The notes: a model not told the origin generated them from the sequence alone. A stretch of 64,000 bases of DNA from Nitrospinaceae bacterium (GCA_024644405.1 JAHELC010000005.1:1-64000); one strand, 5' to 3'. Numbered from the stretch's first letter, positions 9,413 through 18,639 are shown. A program made the numbers and translations.

Positions 9413-10959
9413 GTGAGAATCCTTTTAAGGGCTTCCGGGATTTGCTCCAGCAGATCACTGGCGATGAGCGGGATTTCATGTTTGGCTTCTGCATAAAGAT
9501 CTCCCGCCATGCCATGGATGAAAGCTCCCGCCGCAGTGGCCGAAGGTACACTCAATCCCTGTGAAACCAATCCTGCGATCAGCCCGGTCAACACGTCACC
9601 GGAACCGGCCGTCGCCATGCCGGGATTGCCCGTGGGATTGACCAGTACCGTGCCATCTGCAAAAGCCACCAAAGTGCGGGCTCCCTTGAGGAGGAGGGTG
9701 ACCTTATGCGCCTGCGCGAACTCGCTCGCCCGTTCAATCCTCTGGTTCAGAATATCCTGCACACTCCACCCGGAAAGGCGGGACATTTCCTTGGGGTGAG
9801 GGGTCAATACCGTCTCAGCCCGGATTTGATCGATCAGACTTCCGCTTGTACCGAGGGCATTGAGCCCGTCGGCATCGATGATCAGGGGGCACTCTACTTG
9901 CGGCAGGAGGGCTTCCAGCAGTTGAATCGTTGCTTTTTCGGTGGACACTCCCGGGCCGATAGCCAGAGCGCTTTTGCCTTTCAGGTTTTTAACGATGGTT
10001 TCCAGGGCTTGTGTGGAGATACATCCGCTTTTGGTTTCCGGCAACGATACGGTCATGGTTTCCAGAGGATTGAATTCGAGAGCCTGGTGGCAGGATTCGG
10101 GAACCGCCAGGGTAACCAGCCCCGCTCCGGCCCGTAAGGCGGCCAAACCCGTCAACCCGGCAGCACCCCCCTTGCCTTTGGAACCCGCGACCACCAGTGT
10201 GTGTCCGTAATCTCCTTTATGCGTATTGGTGGGCCTTTTGGGGATCAGCGATTGAATATCATCCAATTCCAGCCAGGCTACCGGAATGTCCTGCTGCTCA
10301 ACGGCCTCTTGGGGAATGCTGATGTCGAGGATCTGGACTTCACCCATACTCTCGGCAGCGGGGAACAGGAGATGGCTGCGTTTCAACAAAGCCAGCGCTG
10401 CGGTCACGTCGGCCTTGATATGCGGGCCGGACAAATGACCCGAGTCGGACTCTACGCCGGAAGGGATATCGACTGCGACCACGTACTTTTTGGAAGCGTT
10501 GACCTTTTTGATGACTTTTTCGTAAAGCCCGCCGGCGGGTTTGGTCAGGCCGGTGCCAAACAGGGCATCGACAATGATGTGGCAATGGCGAAAGAGATGA
10601 TTTTGTGCGGTGAGATTTTTTTCACTGATCTCATGAATAGGAACACCCATCTTGAACGCGATGTCGGCGTTGACCCGGGCGTCGGATTTCAATTGCTGCC
10701 TTTTCCCCAGCAAAAGGACATCCACCTGTGCGCCATCAATAAACAAATGACGGGCAATGACAAATCCGTCTCCGCCGTTGTTGCCTTTACCGCACACAAC
10801 AAGGACTTTTTTTTCCAGCAGGTCGGGGACGGTTTCATGAATCAGAGAGGCCGCCGCCAGCCCCGCGTTTTCCATCAGCACCAGACCGGGAATGCCGAAT
10901 TCTTCAATCGCGGTGCGGTCAATCGCCTGCATTTCCCTTGCGGTAACAACTTTTTGCAC
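9409..10959 (-). CDS. nnr: Bifunctional NAD(P)HX epimerase / ADP-dependent NAD(P)HX dehydratase
   Basis: This fusion repairs hydrated NAD(P)H. The N-terminal YjeF/NnrE epimerase half (to about residue 215) has MENAG, GKGNNGGDGFVIARHL and VDALFGTGLTKP. The C-terminal NnrD dehydratase half, a ribokinase-like fold, has VVAGSKGKGGAAGLTGLAA, LTPHPKEMSRL and GNPGMATAGSGDVLTGLIAG. I choose GTG 10959 (516 residues), since GAGG lies 5 bp upstream and the family usually begins a few residues before TAxEM; an in-frame ATG at 11037 would add 26 low-complexity residues. It overlaps tsaE by four bases, a pairing common in bacteria. Confidence 0.93.
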   Translation of the reverse strand: MQKVVTAREMQAIDRTAIEEFGIPGLVLMENAGLAAASLIHETVPDLLEKKVLVVCGKGNNGGDGFVIARHLFIDGAQVDVLLLGKRQQLKSDARVNADIAFKMGVPIHEISEKNLTAQNHLFRHCHIIVDALFGTGLTKPAGGLYEKVIKKVNASKKYVVAVDIPSGVESDSGHLSGPHIKADVTAALALLKRSHLLFPAAESMGEVQILDISIPQEAVEQQDIPVAWLELDDIQSLIPKRPTNTHKGDYGHTLVVAGSKGKGGAAGLTGLAALRAGAGLVTLAVPESCHQALEFNPLETMTVSLPETKSGCISTQALETIVKNLKGKSALAIGPGVSTEKATIQLLEALLPQVECPLIIDADGLNALGTSGSLIDQIRAETVLTPHPKEMSRLSGWSVQDILNQRIERASEFAQAHKVTLLLKGARTLVAFADGTVLVNPTGNPGMATAGSGDVLTGLIAGLVSQGLSVPSATAAGAFIHGMAGDLYAEAKHEIPLIASDLLEQIPEALKRILT

Positions 10960-11081
10960 AGGAACCTCAATAGATGAAAACGAACGTGGATTCAAATGGG
11001 CAGACGGGTGGCTCGGCCTCGTCGCGTCCGGATTCATTCTAGCAAATATACTTGCAGGGAGGGGACGCCATTTGGTGGAGG

Positions 11082-11750
11082 CTAGACGCTATAGGGGTTC
11101 TGCTCCAAAGCCTTCAGCGTCATTTCCTCCGGTCCCGGTGGTACGGAGTTGATTACCTTGGCCAGAGTCGGATCTTCCGGATCGGAAAACCGCTTCAGTT
11201 GAGGGAAGTCCTGCCCAAAGTCGGGTGCCCTCAATAATTGTTTCCTTTCCTCAGGGCTCATTTGGTTGAATCGCTCCGGCGCAATCAGAAAGGTGGTGTT
11301 GAAAAAGTATTGGAGTAGAAATCGATTGAAATCCAGGGCGCGGCCCTCCATTTCCGGAAACAGCTCACGGCGTTCCACTTCATCGTTATAACTGTAATCT
11401 TCAACGACATCCAGCAGACAATCGTAGAGAAAACACTGATGATAGCAATTCATCGTGAACCATGTTTGATTGTGATTCAGACCGGTGAATAACTGATTCG
11501 ATAGATCGTCCAAGGTTTTTATGCCTCCCAGCCGAGTCGCATGAGGGAACAGAATGTCCAAGCGATTGGAGACTTCCCGGTCGTTCATGTCGTTGACTTC
11601 CTGCAGGAGGTTTTGGGCGTTGGACAATGCTTTGTAAATGAAATTGAAGGGCAGGGGACTCGGGTCCTCTTCATCCCGAAATTCTTTTTGGCCGGAAGGA
11701 CTTCTCGGTCTGAGGGGGTTCAAGTAAATGTTTTTTTTAAACACCAGCAT
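11082..11750 (-). CDS. Conserved-looking protein of unknown function
   Basis: I do not recognise this 222-residue protein. It has no signal peptide, membrane segment or metal-binding motif. It is acidic, with a helix-rich middle section (SNAQNLLQEVNDMNDREVSNRL, then FTMNCYHQCFLYDCLLDVVEDY containing three Cys) and a Pro/Glu-rich C-terminus. Codon use looks like that of its neighbours and the frame is uninterrupted, so I take it as a real gene. It is 29 bp downstream of glgP on the same strand and could be co-transcribed with it, so a role in polysaccharide metabolism is possible but unsupported. No strong ribosome site precedes ATG 11750; a later start is possible. Confidence 0.65.
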   Translation of the reverse strand: MLVFKKNIYLNPLRPRSPSGQKEFRDEEDPSPLPFNFIYKALSNAQNLLQEVNDMNDREVSNRLDILFPHATRLGGIKTLDDLSNQLFTGLNHNQTWFTMNCYHQCFLYDCLLDVVEDYSYNDEVERRELFPEMEGRALDFNRFLLQYFFNTTFLIAPERFNQMSPEERKQLLRAPDFGQDFPQLKRFSDPEDPTLAKVINSVPPGPEEMTLKALEQNPYSV

Positions 11751-11779
11751 TTCGGAGCGGGATGGCAGTAGTTGTTGGC

Positions 11780-14251
11780 CTAAGGTTCAATGCCCCATAT
11801 CAGGCGGCAATATTCGCGAATGGACCGGTCGCTTGAAAAAGCTCCCATATTGGCCGAATTGATAATGGATTTGCGGGTCCATGCGGCGGGTTCCAGATAC
11901 AGGGCTTCCACCTTTTTCTGGGTTTTTATGTAATCGGAAAAATCCGCCAGAACCCGGTAATGATCTCCATGATTCAGAAGTGAGTCCACCAGCGGTAAAA
12001 AAATGTGGGGATGGTTGGGGGCAAAATAACCGTCCCGTATCATATCCAGTGCTTGTTTGAGCTCCGGGTTCGATTTGTAATAATCCCTCGGCCGGTATTC
12101 TGACTTCCTGGATCGCTCGACTTCTTCTGCTGTTAATCCGAAAATAAAAATATTGTCTTCACCCACCTGATCTTTGATTTCGATATTGGCGCCATCCAGA
12201 GTTCCAATGGTCAAAGCGCCGTTCAACGCCAACTTCATGTTGCCGGTTCCTGATGCCTCATGCCCGGCTGTCGATACCTGTTCTGACAAATCCGCGCCGG
12301 GGATGATCCACTCGGCTTTGGTGACACTGTAATTGGGAACGAAGACCACTTTGAGTTTGTCGGAGGTGTCGGGGTCGTTGTTCACCTTATCCGCGATGCT
12401 GTTGATCAGCTTGATGATGAGTTTGGCCATCTCGTACCCGGGGGCCGCTTTGCCGGCAAAGATGATGGTTCGAGGAACGCAATCCGTGCATGGACGTTCC
12501 TTCAGGCGATTGTAAAGGACCACCGCGTGCAGTGCGCACAATACCTGCCGCTTGTATTCATGGATTCGTTTGACATGAACGTCGAACAGGGAGTCCGGAT
12601 TCAACTCAATTGAGAGTTCCCGTCGAACATGTTGGGCCAGGCTCTTTTTGTTGTTGTGTTTGATTTCCCGCCAGCGTCGGTTGAACTCCTCATCCTTGAC
12701 GTAAGGGAGCAGTTGCCGGAGGATATCCAGATGCGTGGTCCATTCCTCGCCTACGGTTTCCGTTATAAACGCCGCCAGTTCCGGGTTGCAGGATTTCAAC
12801 CAGAGCCGCTGCGTGATCCCGTTGGTGATATTGTGGAACCGGCCCGGAAACAGATCGTTGTAATCTTTGAACACGCTGGTTTTTAATATTTGTGAATGGA
12901 GCTGGGCAACGCCGTTGACGGCATGACTTCCGACGATAGCGAGATTGGACATGCGGATGGACTTGACGGGGTTTTCTTCTATCAAAGACAACCGTTCCAT
13001 TCTTTTGCCATCGTTCGGATATTTTTTTCGGGCCAATTCCAGGAATTGACGGTTGATCTCAAAAATGATTTCGAGGTGTCGGGGAAGGACACGTCCCATC
13101 AATTCAACAGGCCATTTTTCGAGAGCTTCTGGAAGGACCGTATGATTGGTGTATCCGAAAGTATCGGCCACCACCGACCAGGCTTCCTCCCACGGTCGAC
13201 ATTCCTCATCGACCAGGATGCGCATCAACTCCGGTATGGCGAGCGCCGGATGAGCGTCGTTCAATTGGATCGCCACTTTACTGCAGAATTTTTCGTAGGT
13301 CGCATGAGTGCGTTTGTACCGTCGGATGATGTCCTGCAGTGAAGCGGAGACGAAAAAATATTCCTGTTTTAATCGCAGTTCCTTGCCCCACATATTTTGA
13401 TCGTTGGGATACAGGACCTTGGAAATAGTTTCCGATTCCTGTTTCCGGTTGACCGCTTGGACATAATCTCCTGCATTGAATACCCCCAAATCGAACTCAC
13501 GTGTCGAGCGGGCTCCCCAGAGGCGAAGGTTGTTAACGGTTTCATTGTGATAACCGGGAATGGGAATATCGTAAGCCATGGCCATGACGTCATCGTGGGT
13601 ATCCACCCATTCGGAAATCGGCTGTCCGGCTTTGCCCGTTCCCTGCCTCGTCGTGCCATAAAATTTTACCGGGTACATGTAATCCGGACGGGGAATCTCC
13701 CAGGGACTGCCTTTGCGAAGCCAGTTATCCGCGGTCTCCACCTGAAAGCCATTGATGATTTTCTGATAGAAAATTCCATACTCGTAACGGATGCCATAAC
13801 CGTACGCCGGCAAACCCAGGGTTGCCATGGAATCCAGATAACAGGCCGCCAGCCGGCCCAGACCGCCGTTGCCCAGCCCCGCTTCAATATCGTTTTCCTC
13901 CAAATCCTCCAGGCGGATGCCCAGATCCTTTATGGCGCGGTAAAAATCATTTTTGAAATCGAGATTGACCAGGTAATTGCTCAGAGCCCGGCCCACCAGA
14001 AATTCCATGGAAAGATAATAGATCCGTTTGGGGTCTTTCTCATGGTACTCGTGCTGGGTGTTGATCCAGCGTTCCACCAGGCGGTCCCGCACGGTCAGCG
14101 CCACGCTGGTGTATTGATCCAGCGGGGTAGAGGTTTGCCAATTCTTGGCCTGTGAATATTTCAAATGGTTCCCGATGGATTCTTTCAAATCCTCCGAGCC
14201 GTTACCGTTGGAGGAAGAAGTTGAGGTTGGGGATTGCGATGATTCAAGCAT
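11780..14251 (-). CDS. glgP: Glycogen/alpha-glucan phosphorylase
   Basis: The 823-residue enzyme releases glucose 1-phosphate from alpha-1,4-glucans. It has the family's normal length and landmarks: YYLSMEFLVGRAL near residue 80, GNGGLGRLAACYLDS, the RIHEYKRQ segment, and the pyridoxal-phosphate site EASGTGNMKLALNG with Lys673. The first 35 residues are Ser/Thr/Asn-rich and probably disordered. It is divergent from the UTP-glucose-1-phosphate uridylyltransferase (98 bp apart), so glucan breakdown and UDP-glucose formation share a regulatory region and a metabolite, glucose 1-phosphate. Other glg genes are not in the window. Confidence 0.96.
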   Translation of the reverse strand: MLESSQSPTSTSSSNGNGSEDLKESIGNHLKYSQAKNWQTSTPLDQYTSVALTVRDRLVERWINTQHEYHEKDPKRIYYLSMEFLVGRALSNYLVNLDFKNDFYRAIKDLGIRLEDLEENDIEAGLGNGGLGRLAACYLDSMATLGLPAYGYGIRYEYGIFYQKIINGFQVETADNWLRKGSPWEIPRPDYMYPVKFYGTTRQGTGKAGQPISEWVDTHDDVMAMAYDIPIPGYHNETVNNLRLWGARSTREFDLGVFNAGDYVQAVNRKQESETISKVLYPNDQNMWGKELRLKQEYFFVSASLQDIIRRYKRTHATYEKFCSKVAIQLNDAHPALAIPELMRILVDEECRPWEEAWSVVADTFGYTNHTVLPEALEKWPVELMGRVLPRHLEIIFEINRQFLELARKKYPNDGKRMERLSLIEENPVKSIRMSNLAIVGSHAVNGVAQLHSQILKTSVFKDYNDLFPGRFHNITNGITQRLWLKSCNPELAAFITETVGEEWTTHLDILRQLLPYVKDEEFNRRWREIKHNNKKSLAQHVRRELSIELNPDSLFDVHVKRIHEYKRQVLCALHAVVLYNRLKERPCTDCVPRTIIFAGKAAPGYEMAKLIIKLINSIADKVNNDPDTSDKLKVVFVPNYSVTKAEWIIPGADLSEQVSTAGHEASGTGNMKLALNGALTIGTLDGANIEIKDQVGEDNIFIFGLTAEEVERSRKSEYRPRDYYKSNPELKQALDMIRDGYFAPNHPHIFLPLVDSLLNHGDHYRVLADFSDYIKTQKKVEALYLEPAAWTRKSIINSANMGAFSSDRSIREYCRLIWGIEP

Positions 14252-14349
14252 ATGGCTTAAGCGATTTGTTTATATTTTTGCGGTTTCAATGGAATGAATT
14301 TCCAAAATCTCTTATTCTATAGTTTATCTGAGGAGGATGGGAAGAGACA

Positions 14350-15717
14350 ATGGAATTATCCGAATTTAAAACAGCTCTGGAGCCGTTGGGCCTATCCGGT
14401 GAGGCCCAGTCCGAGTTTCTGCAGCTGTTCACCCGCTACAAGCAATCCCGGCCGAACAACGTCGAATGGGATGCCCTCCGGTCTCCTGACCCGTCCCGTC
14501 TGGTTTCTTATGAGGCGTTGACGGCTCCTGACGACACGCAGACCGCCAATGCCTTGTCCCGCCTCGCCGTCTGCAAGCTGAACGGGGGGCTGGGCACCAG
14601 CATGGGGTGCGCGGGTCCAAAATCTTCAATCGAAGTCAAAAACGGACAATCCTTCCTGGACTTGACCCTCCTGCAACTGAAGCATATCGAAAAAACCAGA
14701 AAAGTAAATGTTCCATTACTTTTGATGAATAGTTTTCATACCCACCGGGAGACCTTGGAATTATTGGAAGGCCGTAATACCTCTTTTCCCATTGAATGCT
14801 TTCAGCAAAACCGGTTCCTCCGATTGGATAAAGATACCGATCAACCGCTCGATCCCAATCTACTGGGCGAAGACGCCTGGTATCCCCCCGGTCACGGCGA
14901 TATTTATTCTTGCCTTAAGGATCAGGGGTTAATGGACCGGTTGTTGAGTGAGGGTAAGGAAATTCTGTTTATTTCCAATATCGACAACCTGGGAGCGGTG
15001 TCCGATCCCAGGATCGTGCACTCTATGCTGACGAAAGATATTCCCTTTGTCATGGAAATGACGTTAAAGACTTCCGCGGACGTCAAAGGAGGAACGCTGT
15101 ACGAGGATTCGGAGGGCAAACTTCATCTCCTGGAACTGGCCCAGGTGCCGCAACAACACGTGGATGAATTTAGCAGTACCCGGAAATTTACAGTATTCAA
15201 TACCAATAATATCTGGGTCCATCTGCGTCATCTTAAAAAGCGGATGAAGCAGGGTCCGCTGGATCTCAACCTGATCGTTAATGAGAAGCAGGCGGTGGGC
15301 CGTCCGGTCATCCAGTTGGAAACCGCCATTGGCGCAGGCTTGGAAAATTTTGAGGGCGCCCAGGGATTGGTGGTCGGGAGGGACCGATTTCTCCCGGTAA
15401 AGAATACTAGTGACCTGATGTTGCTCCAATCCGGTCTGTTTGTATTCGAAAACGGGCGGATGACTCGTAATCCTACCTGCGGTCAGAAAAGTTTACCTTT
15501 GATCGACTGGAAAGAGCCCTTCACTGAACTGGAGGAATTTCAGAAGAGGATTCCCGTTATTCCTGATATGCGGGAACTGGAATTTCTGGAGATGGCGGGC
15601 GATGTCTCCTTCGAAGGGGAAGTTTCACTCAAGGGCCGCGTGACTCTTATCGGAAACGGGAAACCCGTTCGCATTCCTTCGGGAACCTGCCTGGAAAACC
15701 GTCAAATTATCCAGTAA
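14350..15717 (+). CDS. UTP-glucose-1-phosphate uridylyltransferase, UGP2-like family
   Basis: This 455-residue protein belongs to the UDPGP family, the type common in eukaryotes and distinct from bacterial GalU. It makes UDP-glucose from glucose 1-phosphate and UTP. The nucleotide-binding loop KLNGGLGTSMGCAGPKS is near residue 77, followed by LLMNSFHTHRETLELL, ISNIDNLGAVSDPRI, and KNTSDLMLLQS with the conserved catalytic Lys. The C-terminus has short beta-helix-like repeats. It could use another sugar phosphate, but its position next to glycogen phosphorylase supports glucose 1-phosphate. A GAGGA/GGGAAGAG purine stretch precedes ATG 14350. Confidence 0.88.
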   Translation: MELSEFKTALEPLGLSGEAQSEFLQLFTRYKQSRPNNVEWDALRSPDPSRLVSYEALTAPDDTQTANALSRLAVCKLNGGLGTSMGCAGPKSSIEVKNGQSFLDLTLLQLKHIEKTRKVNVPLLLMNSFHTHRETLELLEGRNTSFPIECFQQNRFLRLDKDTDQPLDPNLLGEDAWYPPGHGDIYSCLKDQGLMDRLLSEGKEILFISNIDNLGAVSDPRIVHSMLTKDIPFVMEMTLKTSADVKGGTLYEDSEGKLHLLELAQVPQQHVDEFSSTRKFTVFNTNNIWVHLRHLKKRMKQGPLDLNLIVNEKQAVGRPVIQLETAIGAGLENFEGAQGLVVGRDRFLPVKNTSDLMLLQSGLFVFENGRMTRNPTCGQKSLPLIDWKEPFTELEEFQKRIPVIPDMRELEFLEMAGDVSFEGEVSLKGRVTLIGNGKPVRIPSGTCLENRQIIQ

Positions 15718-15723
15718 ATAAAG

Positions 15724-16443
15724 TCAGTTGGAAGAAGAGGCCTCTTCTGCCAACGGCTCCTGTTTTTTCTGCTTGGAGCGAAGGCGAAAATAGACAGTGA
15801 CAATTCCCATGGCGATGAGAATCAACAAGGCGGCACGGAATCTGGCGGAACCGATATCCAGAAGCGTGCTACCGAAAAACCCGTAAGCAAACGCCCGGGG
15901 TGTAATTCCCAGAATATGGGCCACGATATAATTCTTGAATTTCATTGTAGAGAGGCCAGCCCCGTAATTGATCACCGTGACAGGCATGATTGGCAGCAGG
16001 CTGAGCAGGAAGACCACCGAAAAGCTGAATTGGGTGCTCTCTATCAAACCGGCACCTAATTTGAGTTTTTTCATCACGTAGTCGTGGCCCATTTTACGGG
16101 AAAACCAGAAACCGACCGTTCCTCCCAGAGCGGCCCCCAGGGAAGCGTATGCAGGACCCTGCACCGGTCCGAAAGCGAGGCCCCCAGCGATGAATAACGC
16201 GATGGATGGAATCAGAAACAGGGGCCGGACGATAAAAACTCCGACATAAATAATAGGGCCCAGAATGCCCATGGAAAGCACAAATGCCTTGAACGATTCG
16301 GGAGTCAAATGAAACCCCTTGCGTGTGAAATAGGCCCCAATTGCAAAACCCAACAGGATTAGGGCAATAAATCTGAAAAACTTTTTTCTGGCCCTTGAAA
16401 GGGAGGAGGGGTTCTCTGGAGTGGTGGTTTGATGGTTGCTCAT
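15724..16443 (-). CDS. TVP38/TMEM64 family membrane protein
   Basis: The 239-residue inner-membrane protein has five or six hydrophobic segments and the VTT (SNARE-associated) core: a Gly-rich GAALGGTVGFWFSRKMG, then LLPIMPVTVINYGAGLSTMKF, and HILGITPRAFAYGFFGS. Relatives (TVP38, DedA, YdjX) are linked to lipid scrambling or carrier-lipid transport; the substrate here is not known. The basic N-terminus and the Lys/Gln/Glu-rich tail are probably cytoplasmic. It ends 6 bp from the stop of the convergent uridylyltransferase gene, leaving almost no room for a terminator. No partner gene is obvious. Confidence 0.82.
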   Translation of the reverse strand: MSNHQTTTPENPSSLSRARKKFFRFIALILLGFAIGAYFTRKGFHLTPESFKAFVLSMGILGPIIYVGVFIVRPLFLIPSIALFIAGGLAFGPVQGPAYASLGAALGGTVGFWFSRKMGHDYVMKKLKLGAGLIESTQFSFSVVFLLSLLPIMPVTVINYGAGLSTMKFKNYIVAHILGITPRAFAYGFFGSTLLDIGSARFRAALLILIAMGIVTVYFRLRSKQKKQEPLAEEASSSN

Positions 16444-16594
16444 AATCGTCAGGTTTTCGCGAGTGTCGTATCAAAGAAATTACAGCGTTTTGGAATAGAA
16501 TCAGTATAGATTATCGATTCTAGAATAAATACGTGTATATTTTTGGGGATATTTCCTTAACTTTAATTAAATCAATATCTTTTTTGAAATGAAG

Positions 16595-16649
16595 TATAGG
16601 AAATCCGCCTGGCACCCTATAGGAAAACACTACCAATTTTTATAGGAAA
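16595..16649. repeat. Three TATAGGAAA direct repeats with exact 23-bp period
   Basis: TATAGGAAA occurs at 16595, 16618 and 16641, each start exactly 23 bp from the last, and the array ends 16 bp before the -35 hexamer at 16665. The third copy also forms an inverted repeat (TAGGA-AAAA-TCCTA, 16643-16656). Regular repeats about two helical turns apart directly upstream of a promoter look like an activator or response-regulator binding array. The regulator is unknown. Confidence 0.7.
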
Positions 16650-16664
16650 AATCCTAAAAAATAG

Positions 16665-16692
16665 TTGACTTGTCTCCCCCCGTAAGTATACT
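16665..16692 (+). promoter_or_regulatory. Sigma-70-type promoter for the small exported protein
   Basis: TTGACT at 16665-16670 and TATACT at 16687-16692 are separated by 16 bp and match the consensus at 5 of 6 positions each. It reads toward the gene at 16927 and lies directly downstream of the TATAGGAAA array. The sequence around it is AT-rich except for a run of C between the two hexamers. Confidence 0.6.
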
Positions 16693-16698
16693 GGCGGC

Positions 16699-16926
16699 CA
16701 AAGGCAATAGGTCTGGATTATCGGTTATTACAGGCTTTCCAATAAGTTCCGGCTGGATTGCGCTGCTGCCTGGAGTCATATCCAGCTGGGGTAAAAAATT
16801 GAATTTGTGTATTCGGGTTTGATGTGACTTTATGTTCCTGCCTTGTTCATGGGTGCGAAGAACCATTGAACCAAATTTTAGGGGAGTTTTATTATTTAAC
16901 AATTGTTGGGTAACGGAGGAAAACTT
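16699..16926 (+). other. Long 5' leader (about 230 nt) with possible structure; no gene seen
   Basis: If transcription starts near 16699 the message has a leader of about 228 nt. It holds complementary CTGG/CCAG blocks (for example CTGGAGTCATATCCAG near 16770-16785) and ends in a strong GGAGG ribosome site. A minus-strand open frame here (16654-16902) is AT-driven and has no family likeness, so I do not call it. The rest of the gap back to 16444 is AT-rich and must also hold the promoter of the divergent TVP38-like gene; I could not place that one. Confidence 0.4.
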
Positions 16927-17349
16927 ATGAGAAAGTTAGTGCTCTTTACCATCATTACCGTTGTTGCTCTCTGTTTTGCCGCTTCCGCCTATGCTGGAAC
17001 CTTGAAGCCGGGGCAGAAGACGACATGTAACAACGCGAGCCAAATCACTTTGGAAGCTTCAGGGAGTTCTTCCCAGGGTGACCGCGGTAATGCCAATGCC
17101 GTAATCTGGAAATCTTCCAATGCGACGACCGTCCCCATTTCTTTAGGGCCGACGGATCATCAGTATTTTCCAGGTGGCGCAGCGGGTGCCGGTCAAACAG
17201 GGATTCGCCCGATGCACAGCATGGGCCGCAAAAAAGTTGTATTGATGCGCCAGAATAACTTCAGCCGTGGGGATTCCATCGGGGATATCAGCGGTGAAGT
17301 ACGCATCACCAATACGGGTACCGTTAATCTGAACGTAACCTGCGGTTAA
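16927..17349 (+). CDS. Small exported protein of unknown function
   Basis: The 140-residue protein has a textbook Sec signal peptide (MRKLVLFT, then a hydrophobic core, cut after ASAYA at residue 23). The mature part is about 117 residues, Gly/Ser/Asn-rich, with only two Cys, one near each end (TTCNNAS and the final VTCG), which could form a disulfide closing a small beta domain. The C-terminal GEVRITNTGTVNLNVTCG looks like beta strands. I choose ATG 16927 because GGAGG lies 7 bp upstream; a TTG at 16903 is in frame. It is a single-gene unit with its own array-linked promoter, long leader and strong terminator, which suggests a highly or conditionally expressed product. I recognise no family. 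Confidence 0.8.
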   Translation: MRKLVLFTIITVVALCFAASAYAGTLKPGQKTTCNNASQITLEASGSSSQGDRGNANAVIWKSSNATTVPISLGPTDHQYFPGGAAGAGQTGIRPMHSMGRKKVVLMRQNNFSRGDSIGDISGEVRITNTGTVNLNVTCG

Positions 17350-17368
17350 TTTTTTTTCGCATTATCCA

Positions 17369-17402
17369 AACCGGTCTGCGGTAACGCAGGCCGGTTTTTT
17401 TA
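17369..17402 (+). terminator. Rho-independent terminator of the small exported protein gene
   Basis: A 12-bp stem (AACCGGTCTGCG with CGCAGGCCGGTT, one G-T pair) closes a GTAA loop and is followed by a run of T. It sits 20 bp past the stop at 17349 and its T run touches the stop codon of the convergent uppP gene. Confidence 0.9.
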
Positions 17403-18212
17403 TTGCCCTAGGTAAACGAAAATAAATCCTGCCAGAATCACCCGGTAAACAATAAAGGGCAGCAACCCCACCCGCGAAACAATCGCAAGCAACCATTTGA
17501 TCGATAAATAGCCGACAACAAAGGCTACCAGGAAGCCCATTAGAAACTGGAAGGGAGTGAACAGGAATTCGTGGCCGGCATCGCCCAATAAGGAGGCGGT
17601 CTTGTGTAGTCCGGCTGCCAGAATGATCGGGGTGCCCAGGAGAAAAGAAAACCGGGCCGCCGCCGGCTGCGACAGGCGGCTGAACAAACCTGCGGTTATG
17701 GTAATTCCCGAACGGGAAGTTCCGGGAAGCAGGGCGATGGCTTGGGCGAATCCGATGAACAGAACCTTGCGCCATCCCAGTTGAATCAGTTCATCCGACT
17801 CAGCCTCTTTTTTTGTGGCGATTCGGTCCGCCGCTAAAAAGACAATCGACCAAAACATCAGGTTACCCGCCACGAAAGTAGAATCCCGGAGATTGGATTC
17901 TATCCAGTCTCCCAGAAACAAACCCGCCAACCCAGCCGGAATGCTGGCCGCAATAATGCTCCAGGCCAAAGACCGGTAGGGATCATCCTTTTTATTGGAC
18001 CATAAACTTAATAGCAATTTTGAAAGGTCTCTGCGAAAATAAATAATAATCGCCAATACGGTCGCCAAATGGAGAATGGCATCCATGGCCAGGCCCTGGT
18101 CCTCAAGACCCAATAGATGAGGAACGAGAATAAGGTGCCCTGAGCTGGAGACGGGAAGGAATTCGGTTAGACCCTGGATAAGTCCCAGGAGGATGGCCTG
18201 AAGAAGTTCCAT
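17400..18212 (-). CDS. uppP: Undecaprenyl-diphosphatase
   Basis: The 270-residue integral membrane enzyme removes a phosphate from undecaprenyl diphosphate so that the carrier lipid can be reused for peptidoglycan and O-antigen synthesis. Both BacA/UppP signatures are present: LIQGLTEFLPVSSSGHL near residue 12 with the catalytic Glu and His, and ALLPGTSRSGITITAGL near residue 160. There are about eight hydrophobic segments, the family's usual number. Overproduction of this family gives bacitracin resistance. The gene is alone; its stop overlaps the end of the neighbouring terminator. Confidence 0.96.
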   Translation of the reverse strand: MELLQAILLGLIQGLTEFLPVSSSGHLILVPHLLGLEDQGLAMDAILHLATVLAIIIYFRRDLSKLLLSLWSNKKDDPYRSLAWSIIAASIPAGLAGLFLGDWIESNLRDSTFVAGNLMFWSIVFLAADRIATKKEAESDELIQLGWRKVLFIGFAQAIALLPGTSRSGITITAGLFSRLSQPAAARFSFLLGTPIILAAGLHKTASLLGDAGHEFLFTPFQFLMGFLVAFVVGYLSIKWLLAIVSRVGLLPFIVYRVILAGFIFVYLGQ

Positions 18213-18639
18213 AGTTTGCTAATATGAGTTCATCGGAACAGAAAAAATATGGAAAGTGATTGCACTGGTGTGCCGCGTTCGGGCTGATGGCTATTCACAA
18301 CCAGCAACTGGCCGCGAACGATCCCGAGAATACCTACTTTAACAAAATTAACCGAACAATTCGCCTATTATTGAATCCGGCGGAAGATGAGCTGGAACAA
18401 CATCTGATTGGAAAAAATATATCTTGCGAACTATAGCAAAGACCTTGAATGTGTAGGAAGACTGGTCGGGATCGTCAGCTTGATGTCGAACGAACGAAAC
18501 AGCAGTTCAAGCAGGGTATCGGGATCAATGCCAAATCGATCTCTGATTTTGTCGATAAAACGAAATTGGCCAGTTGAGCCGATCCTTATCTCTTCATTCC
18601 GGATTTATAAATTTGCTGGCGATTCCTATTTATGCTATG
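18213..18639. other. Intergenic stretch with possible gene remnants
   Basis: No intact gene is present. On the plus strand a frame without stops at 18260-18436 encodes a protein-like segment (from ATG 18287: MAIHNQQLAANDPENTYFNK and 29 more residues). On the minus strand 18604-18431 is open for 57 codons with protein-like composition (RFIDKIRDRFGIDPDTLLEL) but has no start codon. The two frames end tail-to-tail on the same palindromic CTATAG. Either both are chance, or they are decayed ends of two convergent genes. The stretch also holds the uppP upstream region. Confidence 0.3.

Noticed and set aside
16654-16902. 82-codon minus-strand frame before the small exported protein
   Set aside because: It lies in the promoter and leader, has no family likeness and no good ribosome site.
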